Shown: one piece after another, positions 8,095-17,348 of the stretch
How the letters are laid out: each line of letters opens with the position of its first letter
Numbering within the stretch: the first letter of the stretch is position 1
Assembly (NCBI RefSeq): GCF_933509905.1
Contig: NZ_OW150024.1
Coordinates: 1,972,001-2,036,000, forward strand
Direction of reading: 5' to 3'
Source: Trichlorobacter ammonificans
GTDB lineage: Bacteria; Desulfobacterota; Desulfuromonadia; Geobacterales; Pseudopelobacteraceae
DNA length: 64,000 bases
Notes under the pieces: model-generated
Told to the model about the DNA's origin: nothing
The model's input: only the letters and a program-made list of their open reading frames with translations
Database searches by the model: none
Program-made: the position numbers and the translations under genes

Positions 8095-9257
8095 CAGTCC
8101 CCTGCCGCCTTCAGGTTGTAGACCGGGGTCAGCCGCTGCTCCACGGTCACGGTTTCCCGCAGGTGGTGCTCGATGGCGGCCAGCGGCTTGTAGGCAAAAC
8201 GGCTCTCGTCGAAGGTCTCCCGGTTCACCGAGGTGGAAAAGACATGCTCCATGGAGTCGGCGTACTGCTGCATGCTGAACTGCCCCTCCTTCAGACGACG
8301 GAACATCTCCTTGCGGCCGTGCAGCCGTCCGGCCCCGTGGGGGGCGGAGCGGTTGTAGGCCGGGTTCCCCAGGCCGGTGCCGATCAGGGTGCCGTCGGCC
8401 ATGTTCAGCGGAATGATCACCCGCTCCCCTTGGTGGGCCGAGATGGCCCCCTTGCGGACAATGCCATCGTCTTCCGCGATGTAGTTGTGCACCGACTCCA
8501 GCACCTGGGCCTCCTCAAGCTCCAGCTCGAAGAAGCGCAGCATGATCAGCAGCATCATCCGCCGGTTCAGGGCCGCATAGCGCTGGGCCGCCGCCATCCA
8601 GCGCAGGTAGTCCCGTCCCCCTTCCTTGAGCGGCAGGAACTCCAGTCCTCTCGGCACCCGGATGCGCTGTTCCTCCGTCGTTCTCCGCGCCCGCTGCTGA
8701 AAATGTTCCGCCACCCGCTTCCCCAGGTTGCGGGAGCCGGAGTGGACGATCAGGTGGTATCCCCCCGCGTCGTTCCGGCCGATCTCGATGAAATGGTTGC
8801 CGCCCCCCAGGGTTCCGGCCTGCAGGAGCGGCGGGATATGCTTGCCGATCTTTTCCCCTTCATAGAACCCCCGCTCCAGGTGCCGGCAGAGTTCCTGCAA
8901 CTCTTTTTCCAGCGCCTTTGGCACGACGTATTCCGTCAGGAAGCGGTCGCTCTTTCTTGACTGCATGCCGAGCGGGATCTGGTTACGGATGTAGCGGTCC
9001 AGGGCAGCGAAATCAATGCTCCGCACCCCCGGCAGCGGCACCGCCGCCACGCCGCAGCCGATATCCACCCCCACGATGTTGGGGATCACCCCGTCGCCGA
9101 AACGGCCGGTGAAGCCGATCACGCAGCCGGCCCCGGCATGGGCGTCCGGCATGATCGCCACCTGGCCGCTGATGACCGGGTGATCGGCGATCTGCCGGAT
9201 CTGCTCCGCCGCCGTGGGGTCCAGCAGGTCGGCATGAATGAGGGTGGTGGTTGCCAT
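8094..9257 (-). CDS. rtcB: RtcB-family RNA ligase
   Basis: A 387-residue RtcB-type ligase, which joins RNA 2',3'-cyclic-phosphate or 3'-phosphate ends to 5'-OH ends using GTP and Mn2+. Metal- and guanylate-site motifs are visible: MPDAHAGAGCVIG, GVDIGCGV (Cys68, a metal ligand), GGGNHFIEIG and VHSGSRNLGKRV. It is a little shorter than E. coli RtcB. No archease or RtcR regulator is seen nearby. It is the first gene of an overlapping rtcB-thpR-recG run, so a damage-linked tRNA or RNA repair function is a reasonable inference. Confidence 0.92.
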   Translation of the reverse strand: MATTTLIHADLLDPTAAEQIRQIADHPVISGQVAIMPDAHAGAGCVIGFTGRFGDGVIPNIVGVDIGCGVAAVPLPGVRSIDFAALDRYIRNQIPLGMQSRKSDRFLTEYVVPKALEKELQELCRHLERGFYEGEKIGKHIPPLLQAGTLGGGNHFIEIGRNDAGGYHLIVHSGSRNLGKRVAEHFQQRARRTTEEQRIRVPRGLEFLPLKEGGRDYLRWMAAAQRYAALNRRMMLLIMLRFFELELEEAQVLESVHNYIAEDDGIVRKGAISAHQGERVIIPLNMADGTLIGTGLGNPAYNRSAPHGAGRLHGRKEMFRRLKEGQFSMQQYADSMEHVFSTSVNRETFDESRFAYKPLAAIEHHLRETVTVEQRLTPVYNLKAAGD

Positions 9258-9430
9258 GGCGGATCACCGGCGGCGGTCGGTCTGGACAGATACCGCGCCT
9301 CTGGTAGAATGTTGGCGTCACGTCGCTTTTGTCTGTATACCGCAGAATGGTGCTGCTGTCAGCCAAAGTACGCATGCACCGCACGAACGGATTTTACCAC
9401 GGAAGACACGAAAAAACTTCAAGGATAGCA

Positions 9431-9530
9431 GCACGCGGAAACGGCCGGATTTCACCGGATGTACGCGGATACACCGAACATATGGCTTAAAATCCGTGCA
9501 AATCTGTCGTATCCGCGTACATCCGCGTGC
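9431..9530. repeat. Palindromic intergenic repeat (copy 1 of the GCACGCGGA family)
   Basis: A 100-base imperfect palindrome with ends GCACGCGGA (9431-9439) and TCCGCGTGC (9522-9530), and internal ATCCGTGCAAATCTG-type segments. A second copy with the same ends and interior wording lies at 60505-60610. It fills most of the 371-base gap between rtcB and fumC. I see no coding potential in the gap apart from this repeat. Confidence 0.7.
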
Positions 9531-9628
9531 CATGTAGTCAGGATTTTCAATGCTTCACCGCGTCCCCTGCGGTGAACTGATTCACGAATCTACAAACTGT
9601 CAGTACTCACGACCAAGGAGACACAGCC

Positions 9629-11000
<1,372 letters not shown>

Positions 11001-11026
<26 letters not shown>

Positions 11027-12212
11027 GTTTCGCCAGCAGCAGCGTGGCGGCCAGGGCGGCGCAGATCAGGGTCAGCACCAGCAGGATCACGCCGGGCCAG
11101 CCCCATGAGGACCAGAAGAAGCCGCCGCCGGTGCCGGAGATGCTGGAGCCCAGGTAGTAGGCGAACAGGTAGAGGGAGGATGCCTGGGCCCGGGAACTGG
11201 TAGCCAGAAACCCCACCCAGGTGGAGGCCACGGTGTGGGCGCCGAAAAACCCCAGGGTAAAGAGGGCGATACCGGCGATGATGGCCGCTGCCGGGGCCAG
11301 CAGGGTCAGGCAGCCGCCGGAGGCCATCACCAGCAGGGAGCCCAGCAGGGCCGCCCTGCGGCCGAACCGCTCCACCAGCCCCCCCATCATGCCGGAACCA
11401 AAGGCCCCCAGGGCGTAGGAAACAAAGATCAGGGCCACCTGGGACTGGCTCATCAGGTAGGGCGGCGCCAGCAGCCGGAAGGTCACGTAGTTGTACAGGG
11501 TGACGAACGCCCCCATGCCGGTGAAGGAGACCGCGAACAGGCAGAGCAGTTGCGGCCTGGCCAGGTGGCCCACCAGGGAGCGGCTGAGCGGCAGCAGCCG
11601 GAACGGCGTGCTGCGGAAATGTCGGGAGGCCGGAATGAGCAGGATGAAGAGCAGGGCCAATGCCAGACTGAGGCCGCCGATGCAGCCGATGGCCCCCCGC
11701 CAGGGGAGATAGTCGGCGATCCAGGCGGTGAGAATCCGGCCGGTCATACCGCCGATGGCATTGCCGGCGATGTAGAGCCCCATGGCCCTCCCCACCGCCC
11801 CCGGTGCCAGCTCCTCGTTCAGGTAGGCCATGGCCACCGCCGGCACTCCGGCCAGCACCGCCCCCTGCACCAGCCGCAGCACGATCAGCAGCTCAAGGGA
11901 CCGGCACAGGGCCGAGGCCAGGGCCAGAAGCGACGTCACCACCACGGCAATCATCATCATGGGCCGCCGCCCCAGGGCATCGGAGATGCTGCCGGACACC
12001 GGCAGGGTCACGGCCAGGGCGCCGGTGGCCACTGACAGGGCCAGGCTGCCGAAGGCGGGGGTGACGTTGAAATCAGCCACCAGCACCGGCAAGAGGGGCT
12101 GGAAATCGTACAGGGTGGAAAAGGTTATGAACCCGGCGATGAACAGCGCCAGATTCACCCGATGAAACAGCAGGGTCCCCTGCTCTATCCGCCCCTCGCC
12201 CCTGTCCGTCAT
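11001..12212 (-). CDS. MFS transporter (YnfM/arabinose-efflux-like)
   Basis: A 403-residue major-facilitator protein with 12 predicted membrane segments. The loop 2-3 signature appears as [14 protein letters not shown] and its repeat in the second half as [15 protein letters not shown]. The first segment begins near residue 18 after a charged tail. Sequence style resembles the YnfM/drug-efflux branch, but the substrate cannot be read. It is encoded convergently with fumC and overlaps its last 26 bases, so the two transcripts are antisense at their ends. Confidence 0.85.
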
Positions 12213-12369
12213 ACAACCGTCCTTTCGCCGCCACCATACTGCAACCGCAGGTTCCTGTCAAAAATGCCGCAGCAGCCACACCACGCACTTTGAGCAGCAC
12301 TACGCCATAACGCAATGGTATGGAGATCGGCGCGATGGCATCCGCGTGCCTCCATCACGCTCCGTTCTC

Positions 12370-12387
12370 CGTGGTAGCGGTACCACG
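12370..12387. promoter_or_regulatory. Short inverted repeat upstream of hipB
   Basis: CGTGGTA-GCGG-TACCACG is a perfect 7-base inverted repeat in the gap between the MFS gene and the HipB-like gene. There is no U-run, so it is more likely an operator or a chance hairpin than a terminator. Confidence 0.3.
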
Positions 12388-12424
12388 TCTTGCCGGTTCA
12401 TTCAAAGGAGATAGGCTGCCAACA

Positions 12425-12442
12425 TGCATTATTTGTAATGCA
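12425..12442. promoter_or_regulatory. Probable HipB operator
   Basis: TGCATTA-TTTG-TAATGCA is a perfect 7-base inverted repeat 45 bases upstream of the preferred hipB start. HipB-type regulators bind palindromes over their own promoter, so this is the likely autoregulatory site. Position and symmetry are the only evidence. Confidence 0.55.
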
Positions 12443-12486
12443 CATAGCATTTGAAATCACAAAATGAATCATATAGAGTGCAGCGT

Positions 12487-12738
12487 ATGCTTTTCGAAAT
12501 CGGTAACCATATCCGCCAGGCCCGCAAACAGCGCCGCCTGACCCAGGCCGACCTGGCCCATGCCCTGGGAATGAGCCGTACCACCATCGGCCAGATCGAA
12601 AACGGCTCGGTGCAGGAGATCGGCGTACGCAAGCTGATCCGCCTGCTGGAGTACCTGGGGCTGGAACTGCGGGTGACAACGGCACAGCCCCCACCCACCC
12701 TGGAGAACCTGCGCGGGGAACCTGAATCATGGCGTTAA
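12487..12738 (+). CDS. hipB: HipB-like helix-turn-helix antitoxin
   Basis: An 83-residue XRE-type DNA-binding protein: IGNHIRQARKQRRLTQADLAHALGMSRTTIGQIENGS spans the whole helix-turn-helix, followed by a short dimerisation tail. I start it at the ATG at 12487, where the family homology begins; an in-frame ATG at 12451 is possible and neither has a strong ribosome site. The gene overlaps the HipA-like gene by 10 bases, the usual antitoxin-first order. It should repress the operon and hold the kinase inactive. Confidence 0.85.
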   Translation: MLFEIGNHIRQARKQRRLTQADLAHALGMSRTTIGQIENGSVQEIGVRKLIRLLEYLGLELRVTTAQPPPTLENLRGEPESWR

Positions 12739-13925
12739 GCGGCAGCGCTCCCCTGGCCGTTTCGGTTGGTGACCGCCACGCCGGTCTGCTGGCCCGCGAG
12801 CGGCAGCGGGAATACCTCTTTGCCTGTGCTCCCGATGCCGCCCCGGAAACCCGGGTCTCCCTTACCATGCCGGTGCGCCTGGAAACCTGGCTCTCCCGGT
12901 CTCTGCACCCAATTTTTCAGATGAACCTGCCGGAGGGGAGCCTGCAGGAAACCATCCGGCGGGCCATTGCCCCGGCTGCCGGGGATGACGACCTGGCCAT
13001 CCTGCGGATGTGCGGCGCACACCAGCCGGGACGGCTGCGCTGCGCTCCGGCGGACGCCCCGTTGCCGGAGCCGCCGTCCGGACCGGCGGTCTTCCTGGAG
13101 GAGCTGCTGAATCACCCGGACACGCACCGGCTTTTCCCCGAGCTGCTGGAGCGTCACGCCCTCTCCTCCTGCGTTGCCGGGGTTCACCCCAAGGTGCTGC
13201 TGCGGGCAGTCCACAACGGCACGCCACACCATTACCTCGTGAAAACCTGGGAGCGGAGCCACCCCCACCTGGCCCTCAACGAGCAGCTCTGCATGACCGC
13301 CGCAGCCAAAGCCGGCCTGCCGGTACCGGAGTTTCACCTTTCCCGCGACGCCGGTCTGTTCATCGTCAAACGGTTCGACAGCACCCCGGAGGGAGAGCAG
13401 CTGGGGTTCGAGGATTTCTGCTCCCTGCAGGGGCTGGGCACGGCCCTCAAATACACCGGTTCCTGCGAACAGATCGCCGCCACCATCCGGCAGTTCGTCT
13501 CCGGTGACCGGCTCATGGCGGCCCGCCAGCAGTTCTTTGCCGCCCTGCTGCTGTCGGTCATGCTGCGCAACGGTGACAGTCACCTGAAAAACTTCGGCCT
13601 GCTCTACCGCGGACCGGGGGAGACCGTTACCCTGGCCCCGGTCTTCGACCTGACCACCACCACCGCCTATGCGGCCGAAGACCTGCCGGCACTCACGCTG
13701 CAGGGAAAACGATGCTGGTGGCCCCGGCGGGTGCTGGAACGGTTCGCCGTGGCCCACCTCTGCCTGCCGGTGGGGATAATCCGCGCCACCTTCGAGCAGG
13801 TGAGCACGGCAGTCATGGAAACGCGGCGGCTCCTGCCGCTGGTGATGGCGGAACACCCCGGCTTCCGGCCGGTGGGAAAACTGATGATCGCCGCCTGGGA
13901 ACAGGGGGTACGGGAGCTGCAATGA
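12729..13925 (+). CDS. hipA: HipA-domain serine/threonine kinase toxin
   Basis: A 398-residue HipA-family kinase. The loop VAGVHPKVLL (about 148-158) matches the family's SxAGxxxK nucleotide-binding loop, YLVKTW carries a conserved Lys, NGDSHLKNF (281-289) is the catalytic-loop signature, and FDLTT (306-310) is the metal-binding segment. HipA kinases phosphorylate aminoacyl-tRNA synthetases or other targets and can induce dormancy; this target is unknown. It is somewhat shorter than E. coli HipA. Its stop overlaps a Nudix hydrolase start by four bases, an unusual third member for a hipBA operon. Confidence 0.87.
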   Translation: MALSGSAPLAVSVGDRHAGLLARERQREYLFACAPDAAPETRVSLTMPVRLETWLSRSLHPIFQMNLPEGSLQETIRRAIAPAAGDDDLAILRMCGAHQPGRLRCAPADAPLPEPPSGPAVFLEELLNHPDTHRLFPELLERHALSSCVAGVHPKVLLRAVHNGTPHHYLVKTWERSHPHLALNEQLCMTAAAKAGLPVPEFHLSRDAGLFIVKRFDSTPEGEQLGFEDFCSLQGLGTALKYTGSCEQIAATIRQFVSGDRLMAARQQFFAALLLSVMLRNGDSHLKNFGLLYRGPGETVTLAPVFDLTTTTAYAAEDLPALTLQGKRCWWPRRVLERFAVAHLCLPVGIIRATFEQVSTAVMETRRLLPLVMAEHPGFRPVGKLMIAAWEQGVRELQ

Positions 13926-14338
13926 CCGGAAAACATCTGCGGGTGGCCTGCGCCATCATCGAACGAAACGGCCTGGTGCTGGCAACCCGGCGCAGCGCCG
14001 CCATGAGCCTGCCGCTCAAGTGGGAATTCCCCGGCGGCAAGATCGATCACGGGGAAACGGCTGAACAGTGCCTGCTGCGGGAACTGGTGGAAGAGCTGTC
14101 GCTGCGGGTGGTCATACGGCACCCCCTGCCCGAGCATACCCACGCCTACCCGGACTTCAGCGTCACCCTCTACCCTTTTGTCTGCGGCATGGTCGGCGGA
14201 GAACCGGTCCTGCATGAACATGCGGCCCTTGCCTGGCTCCCGCCGGGGGAGCTGCTGACCCTGGATTGGGCCGAGGCCGACCTGCCGGTCATCAACGGCT
14301 ACCTGGCCCGCTGCGGTATCATGGAGGCCCGCAGATAA
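13922..14338 (+). CDS. MutT-type Nudix hydrolase ((deoxy)nucleoside triphosphate pyrophosphohydrolase)
   Basis: A 138-residue MutT-like protein. The Nudix box is intact: GGKIDHGETAEQCLLRELVEE fits Gx5Ex7REUxEE. It begins HLRVACAIIERNGLVLATRR, and the WEFPGGK lead-in is typical of 8-oxo-dGTP or 5-methyl-dCTP hydrolases of the MutT/NudG type. The ATG overlaps the hipA stop (ATGA), so it is translated with hipA. Either a housekeeping sanitising enzyme caught in the operon or a functional partner of the toxin would fit. Confidence 0.88.
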   Translation: MTGKHLRVACAIIERNGLVLATRRSAAMSLPLKWEFPGGKIDHGETAEQCLLRELVEELSLRVVIRHPLPEHTHAYPDFSVTLYPFVCGMVGGEPVLHEHAALAWLPPGELLTLDWAEADLPVINGYLARCGIMEARR

Positions 14339-14411
14339 TCGCTGGACAACCGCCCCATGGCTGCGGTACATACCGTATACATTTATACAAACCGACTGGC
14401 AGGAGAGCGCC

Positions 14412-14456
14412 ATGCCCCCCAGACCAACCAGAGCCATCACGATACCGTCTCCCTGA
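14412..14456 (+). CDS. Possible 14-residue peptide ORF before a terminator
   Basis: ATG to TGA encodes MPPRPTRAITIPSP. AGGAG lies at 14401-14405, seven bases before the ATG, and an AT-rich promoter-like stretch (GTATACATTTATAC) precedes it. The stop codon abuts the first base of a strong terminator hairpin. This arrangement could be a tiny peptide gene or an attenuator-like leader, or chance. No homologue is recognised. Confidence 0.25.
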   Translation: MPPRPTRAITIPSP

Positions 14457-14483
14457 AACCCGCCCAACCGGCGGGTTTTTTGT
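14456..14483 (+). terminator. Rho-independent terminator
   Basis: AAACCCGCC and GGCGGGTTT form a 9-base perfect stem with a CAACC loop, followed by a T-run. It ends the hipBA-mutT transcript and/or the tiny ORF just upstream. The rest of the 14.34-14.74 kb gap is AT-rich and shows no further gene; a short GGTTACCCC/GGGGTACC hairpin sits just before the DUF2726 gene. Confidence 0.85.
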
Positions 14484-14741
14484 TTTCCACAGAGTGTGGA
14501 AAGTTTTTTTCAATGGCCCCATAACAGTCCGTGATCACTAAGGAATACCGCTGTGTAAAAAATCTTTCCAACACTTGAGCAATCAGCTGATAAATAACGA
14601 TTTTTCCATTTTATTTCTGATAGTTGCGATCAGACAAACTTTTGAGGGATCGTTTTTGGAGCCTTTGCAAGAAACAGAAACATCGGCCGGATCGCGGCCA
14701 GCGGTTACCCCGCCAGGGGTACCTGAAGGGAGAAGCAACCA

Positions 14742-15494
14742 ATGGCAACCCTGAGCATCGTACTGGTACTCATCCTGTTTGCCGGACTCCTGCTTATCCT
14801 GAAAACCGTACGGAGCAGCGACGACGAGCAACAGTGCTACGTCAGCAGAAGCATCCTGTTTACCGCTGCCGAACGCTCCTTCCTGGGGGTGCTGGAGCAG
14901 GCCCTGGACGGCAGTCCCTACCGGGCCTTCGGCAAGGTCAACCTGGCCGACATGGTCAGGCCCGCCCCCGGCCTCTCCCCCCGTGAACGGGCCATTGCCA
15001 AAAACCGCATCGACCGCAAGCATGTCGATTTCGTGATCTGCACACGTGCCGACCTCGCCATTGTCGGCGTGGTGGAACTGGACGACCGCAGCCATGAGCG
15101 GGAAGACCGAATCGCACGGGACGCCCTGGTGGACCGCGTTCTTGCCCAGGCCGGCATTCCGGTCCTCCATGTTCCGGCCAAACTGCGCTACGCCCTGCAG
15201 GAACTGCGGGAGCACCTGACTGAACTACTGCCCGACCTGACTGTGACGCCCCCCCGCCCTGCAGCGCGGGAAGCCACCGCTCCGCAGCAGGCGTCTGCGG
15301 CCGAAACCGCAGACGCCCTGCCGGCCCGGCCACAGGAACCGCTCTGCCCAAGCTGCTCGTCGGTCATGGTGAAACGCCAGGCCACCAAGGGAAAATACGC
15401 CGGCAAATGGTTCTGGGCCTGCTCCACCTTCCCCGACTGCCGCCAGGTGGTGGCGCTGGACCCCTCGTTGCTCCGGAGCGACACGGCCACGTAG
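14742..15494 (+). CDS. DUF2726 protein with C-terminal topoisomerase-type zinc finger
   Basis: A 250-residue protein: one N-terminal membrane segment (residues 3-21), a DUF2726 domain (about 35-165) and a C-terminal four-Cys zinc ribbon (CPSC...CSTFPDC) like those of topoisomerase I. DUF2726 is a predicted PD-(D/E)xK-type fold; the HVDFVICTRADLAIVGVVELDDRSH stretch fits its core. The membrane anchor plus nucleic-acid-binding finger suggests a role at the membrane with DNA or RNA, not further defined. GGGAG precedes the ATG. Confidence 0.8.
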   Translation: MATLSIVLVLILFAGLLLILKTVRSSDDEQQCYVSRSILFTAAERSFLGVLEQALDGSPYRAFGKVNLADMVRPAPGLSPRERAIAKNRIDRKHVDFVICTRADLAIVGVVELDDRSHEREDRIARDALVDRVLAQAGIPVLHVPAKLRYALQELREHLTELLPDLTVTPPRPAAREATAPQQASAAETADALPARPQEPLCPSCSSVMVKRQATKGKYAGKWFWACSTFPDCRQVVALDPSLLRSDTAT

Positions 15495-15580
15495 CGGTGT
15501 CGCAACGACGCGACGGACACCGTAACGGCGAGGAGCTCGCACGACGGCGCAACGACGCGACGAAGGGCAGGGAGAGCGGT

Positions 15581-16030
15581 ATGCGGGAAAGCGATACGTC
15601 AGATCAGAAACTAACTGCAGGTACTCTCGGTAACCGTGATCACGAAGCGGGCAGTGCAACATCCGGGGCACTCAACATCGATTTCGACATCAAACGCAGT
15701 GGCGACGACCCGCTTGATTTCATGGTTACCCTGGTGGTGGACGTCAACCACGATGACAAGGCGTTTGAACGCGGTGATTACCGCATTCACGTGAAGTTAA
15801 GCGGATTTTTCAGCTTCACCGAGGGAACGGACGAGGCGATGATCAACGCCATGATCGCCCAGAACGGCCTTTCCATGCTCTACGGCGTGGCCCGCGGCAC
15901 CGTGGCCGATGCCACCGCTACCAGTTGGCACGGCAAGTTCGTGTTGCCGGGGGTTAATTTTATTGAGGTGATCAAGCAGAAGGCGGAGGCGGGGAAGAAG
16001 AGGAAGAAGGTGGTACGGAAGGGGAAGTAG
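15581..16030 (+). CDS. SecB-like chaperone-fold protein
   Basis: A 149-residue protein. The segment from about residue 35 (LNIDFDIKRSG) through VTLVVDVNHDDK, YRIHVKLSGFFSFTEG and the ending FVLPGVNFIEVIKQ follows the SecB layout, whose last strand reads LAPVNFEALY. SecB-like proteins hold unfolded polypeptides; solitary divergent ones are found with toxin-antitoxin systems and in mobile DNA. The C-terminus is a Lys-rich tail. I start at the ATG at 15581, preceded by GGGAG; a longer frame upstream overlaps the previous gene and looks non-coding. The family call is from pattern only. Confidence 0.55.
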   Translation: MRESDTSDQKLTAGTLGNRDHEAGSATSGALNIDFDIKRSGDDPLDFMVTLVVDVNHDDKAFERGDYRIHVKLSGFFSFTEGTDEAMINAMIAQNGLSMLYGVARGTVADATATSWHGKFVLPGVNFIEVIKQKAEAGKKRKKVVRKGK

Positions 16031-16034
16031 TGAG

Positions 16035-16060
16035 AAAACCGGGGAGTGTCCCGGATTTTT
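16035..16060 (+). terminator. Terminator after the SecB-like gene
   Basis: CCGGG (16039-16043) pairs with CCCGG (16050-16054), flanked by AAAA on the left and ATTTTT on the right. A short stem with U-run directly after the stop codon fits an intrinsic terminator. Confidence 0.65.
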
Positions 16061-16124
16061 CAAACCTCAATCTTTAGCAGCAAGAGGCCCAAGAGCCTTA
16101 TAAATTCTCAAGGAGGACACTATT

Positions 16125-16412
16125 ATGAAGAAGATGATGATGAACGTCGTCGTGGCTTTGGTGTTCGGATTTTCGCTAAATATTACAACGGCAAATGCTG
16201 AGGATCAAAAACCGAAGGCGGAAAAGAAAGCATCTGCCACTAGCAAAAGACCTGATAGTCCCTTTTTCGAAAGCAAGGAGGCCGCAGAAAAAGCAGGATG
16301 TACGTGCACTTGGGAAGGGCGTGAGTACAGTAAAGGTTCCACAGTCTGTAAAAACAAATCAAAATTTGAATGCGGGTGCAATGGATGGTTCGACACAAAA
16401 AAGGGCTGCTAA
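16125..16412 (+). CDS. Small secreted Cys-rich protein
   Basis: A 95-residue protein with a clear signal peptide (MKKMMMNVVVALVFGFSLNI, cleavage near TTANA-ED), a Lys/Ala-rich linker, and a mature domain with six cysteines in the last 40 residues (GCTCTWEGREYSKGSTVC...CGCNGW...GC). It resembles small periplasmic domains with the pattern WxGxxYSxGS, as in DUF1496-like proteins, but I do not assign a family firmly. AGGAGG precedes the ATG. It opens the AT-richer accessory island. Confidence 0.65.
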   Translation: MKKMMMNVVVALVFGFSLNITTANAEDQKPKAEKKASATSKRPDSPFFESKEAAEKAGCTCTWEGREYSKGSTVCKNKSKFECGCNGWFDTKKGC

Positions 16413-16506
16413 CATGTAATTCAACAGTTCGTTTAGGAATGTAACAATCGTTGGCAATATTTAAAAAGGGCTAAGCCCCCATAATAAAAGATAAAAGGAG
16501 ATTCAT

Positions 16507-17013
16507 ATGCTTAACTTTATCGGTCAGTTTGTCTTTATCAGTGCACATGGGAGGCTGCTGCAGGCCCACACAGACGGAGAGATGCATGCAAGTCAAGAGG
16601 TTCAAAATCCAGGTGAGGAGGAGCGGTGGAACGTGTATGTTTGGCCTGATGGCCAAATTTCACTTCAAAATTTCAGAACTAATCTCTGGCTTTGTGCGGA
16701 GCCGAGTGGTCGTGCGATTTGCGACCGCACTGCACCTGCTTCATGGGAACAGTGGAGATTATATGCGGGTGGCGACAAAACTACGGTGTGCCTCAGAAGC
16801 GCACATTCGACGTGGCTGTGTGCACAGCCACCCGCCCAAGACACACAATACGGAGGCGAAGTTATCGCAGATCGGCGAAATGCGGCTGCCTGGGAGCATT
16901 TCACTATGGTCCCATCTGCTGGCCAACCAATAAAAAACCAGACTTGGTGGAATACCGTTGGAGACGTCTTGAAAGCCGCTGAAACCATACTTCCAATTAT
17001 TGTTGGTGCGTAG
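16507..17013 (+). CDS. Beta-trefoil (fascin-like) protein with hydrophobic C-terminus
   Basis: A 168-residue protein. Three repeating blocks (FISAHGRLLQAHTDG...W, ISLQNFRTNLWLCAEPSG...WEQWRL, VCLRSAHSTWLCAQP...WEHFTMV) match the fascin/actin-crosslinking-like beta-trefoil pattern with a Trp closing each unit. The last 30 residues (WWNTVGDVLKAAETILPIIVGA) form an amphipathic or hydrophobic tail that could insert in a membrane. No signal peptide is present. GGAG precedes the ATG. The role is unknown; position immediately before a Hachiman system suggests, but does not show, a defence or toxin context. Confidence 0.6.
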   Translation: MLNFIGQFVFISAHGRLLQAHTDGEMHASQEVQNPGEEERWNVYVWPDGQISLQNFRTNLWLCAEPSGRAICDRTAPASWEQWRLYAGGDKTTVCLRSAHSTWLCAQPPAQDTQYGGEVIADRRNAAAWEHFTMVPSAGQPIKNQTWWNTVGDVLKAAETILPIIVGA

Positions 17014-17020
17014 AGTAGCT

Positions 17021-17144
17021 TTGGGACGTAGAGGAGGAAATTGAGGAGTCAGCCCTCGACAAAGGACGTAAGAGAAGAGAGATGTCCCAACAAGCCCCAT
17101 GGACGCCGACCGCCCGAAAAATCTGGGCGGGCGGGTCATGGGGC
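17021..17144 (+). ncRNA. Candidate structured RNA, copy A (upstream of hamA)
   Basis: Elements in order: TTGGGAC at 17021-17027, able to pair with GTCCCAA at 17084-17090; GTCAGCCCTCGAC at 17048-17060; then a long hairpin. In the hairpin GCCCCAT (17094-17100) pairs with ATGGGGC (17138-17144), then GAC (17102-17104) with GTC (17135-17137), CCG (17106-17108) with CGG (17132-17134), and CCGCCC (17110-17115) with GGGCGG (17125-17130). Copy B at 20409-20521 has the same order, spacing and unpaired bases but different sequences in the outer and inner stems, i.e. compensatory change. It could be a trans-acting RNA or a cis-acting leader. Exact ends and strand are inferred. Confidence 0.5.
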
Positions 17145-17167
17145 ACCCCGTTGGAGTGATAGACACA

Positions 17168-17347
17168 ATGAACCTTGAAGAAAAAAAGCTAGACAAGTTG
17201 AGCGCTGCGTGGCGCGAGGAGAATAGATTGAGGTCTTCAGTTCCGGCATACCACAACTGGATAGGACGCTTGCGGATGGAACTACTACGACCGGATGGAT
17301 TGTCGCTGCTTCAACTGATGGTCCCGAACCCACATACAGGGGGGTGA
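17168..17347 (+). CDS. Possible 59-residue ORF between RNA copy A and hamA
   Basis: A frame from ATG at 17168 (MNLEEKKLDKLSAAWREENR) ends two bases before the GTG start of hamA. It has a Lys/Glu-rich first half and an RLRMELLRPDGLSLLQLM second half. No good ribosome site precedes the ATG and I recognise no family. It may be a small coupled protein or a remnant. Confidence 0.3.
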   Translation: MNLEEKKLDKLSAAWREENRLRSSVPAYHNWIGRLRMELLRPDGLSLLQLMVPNPHTGG

Positions 17348-17348
17348 A

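Noticed and set aside
14640-14741. Cyclic-di-GMP riboswitch before the DUF2726 gene
   Set aside because: There is a GGTTACCCC hairpin but none of the conserved GEMM core sequence.
17084-17156. Integron attC site (CCAAC...GTTGG around RNA copy A)
   Set aside because: The boxes only loosely fit RYYYAAC/GTTRRRY, copy B lacks the right-hand box, and no integron integrase is present.
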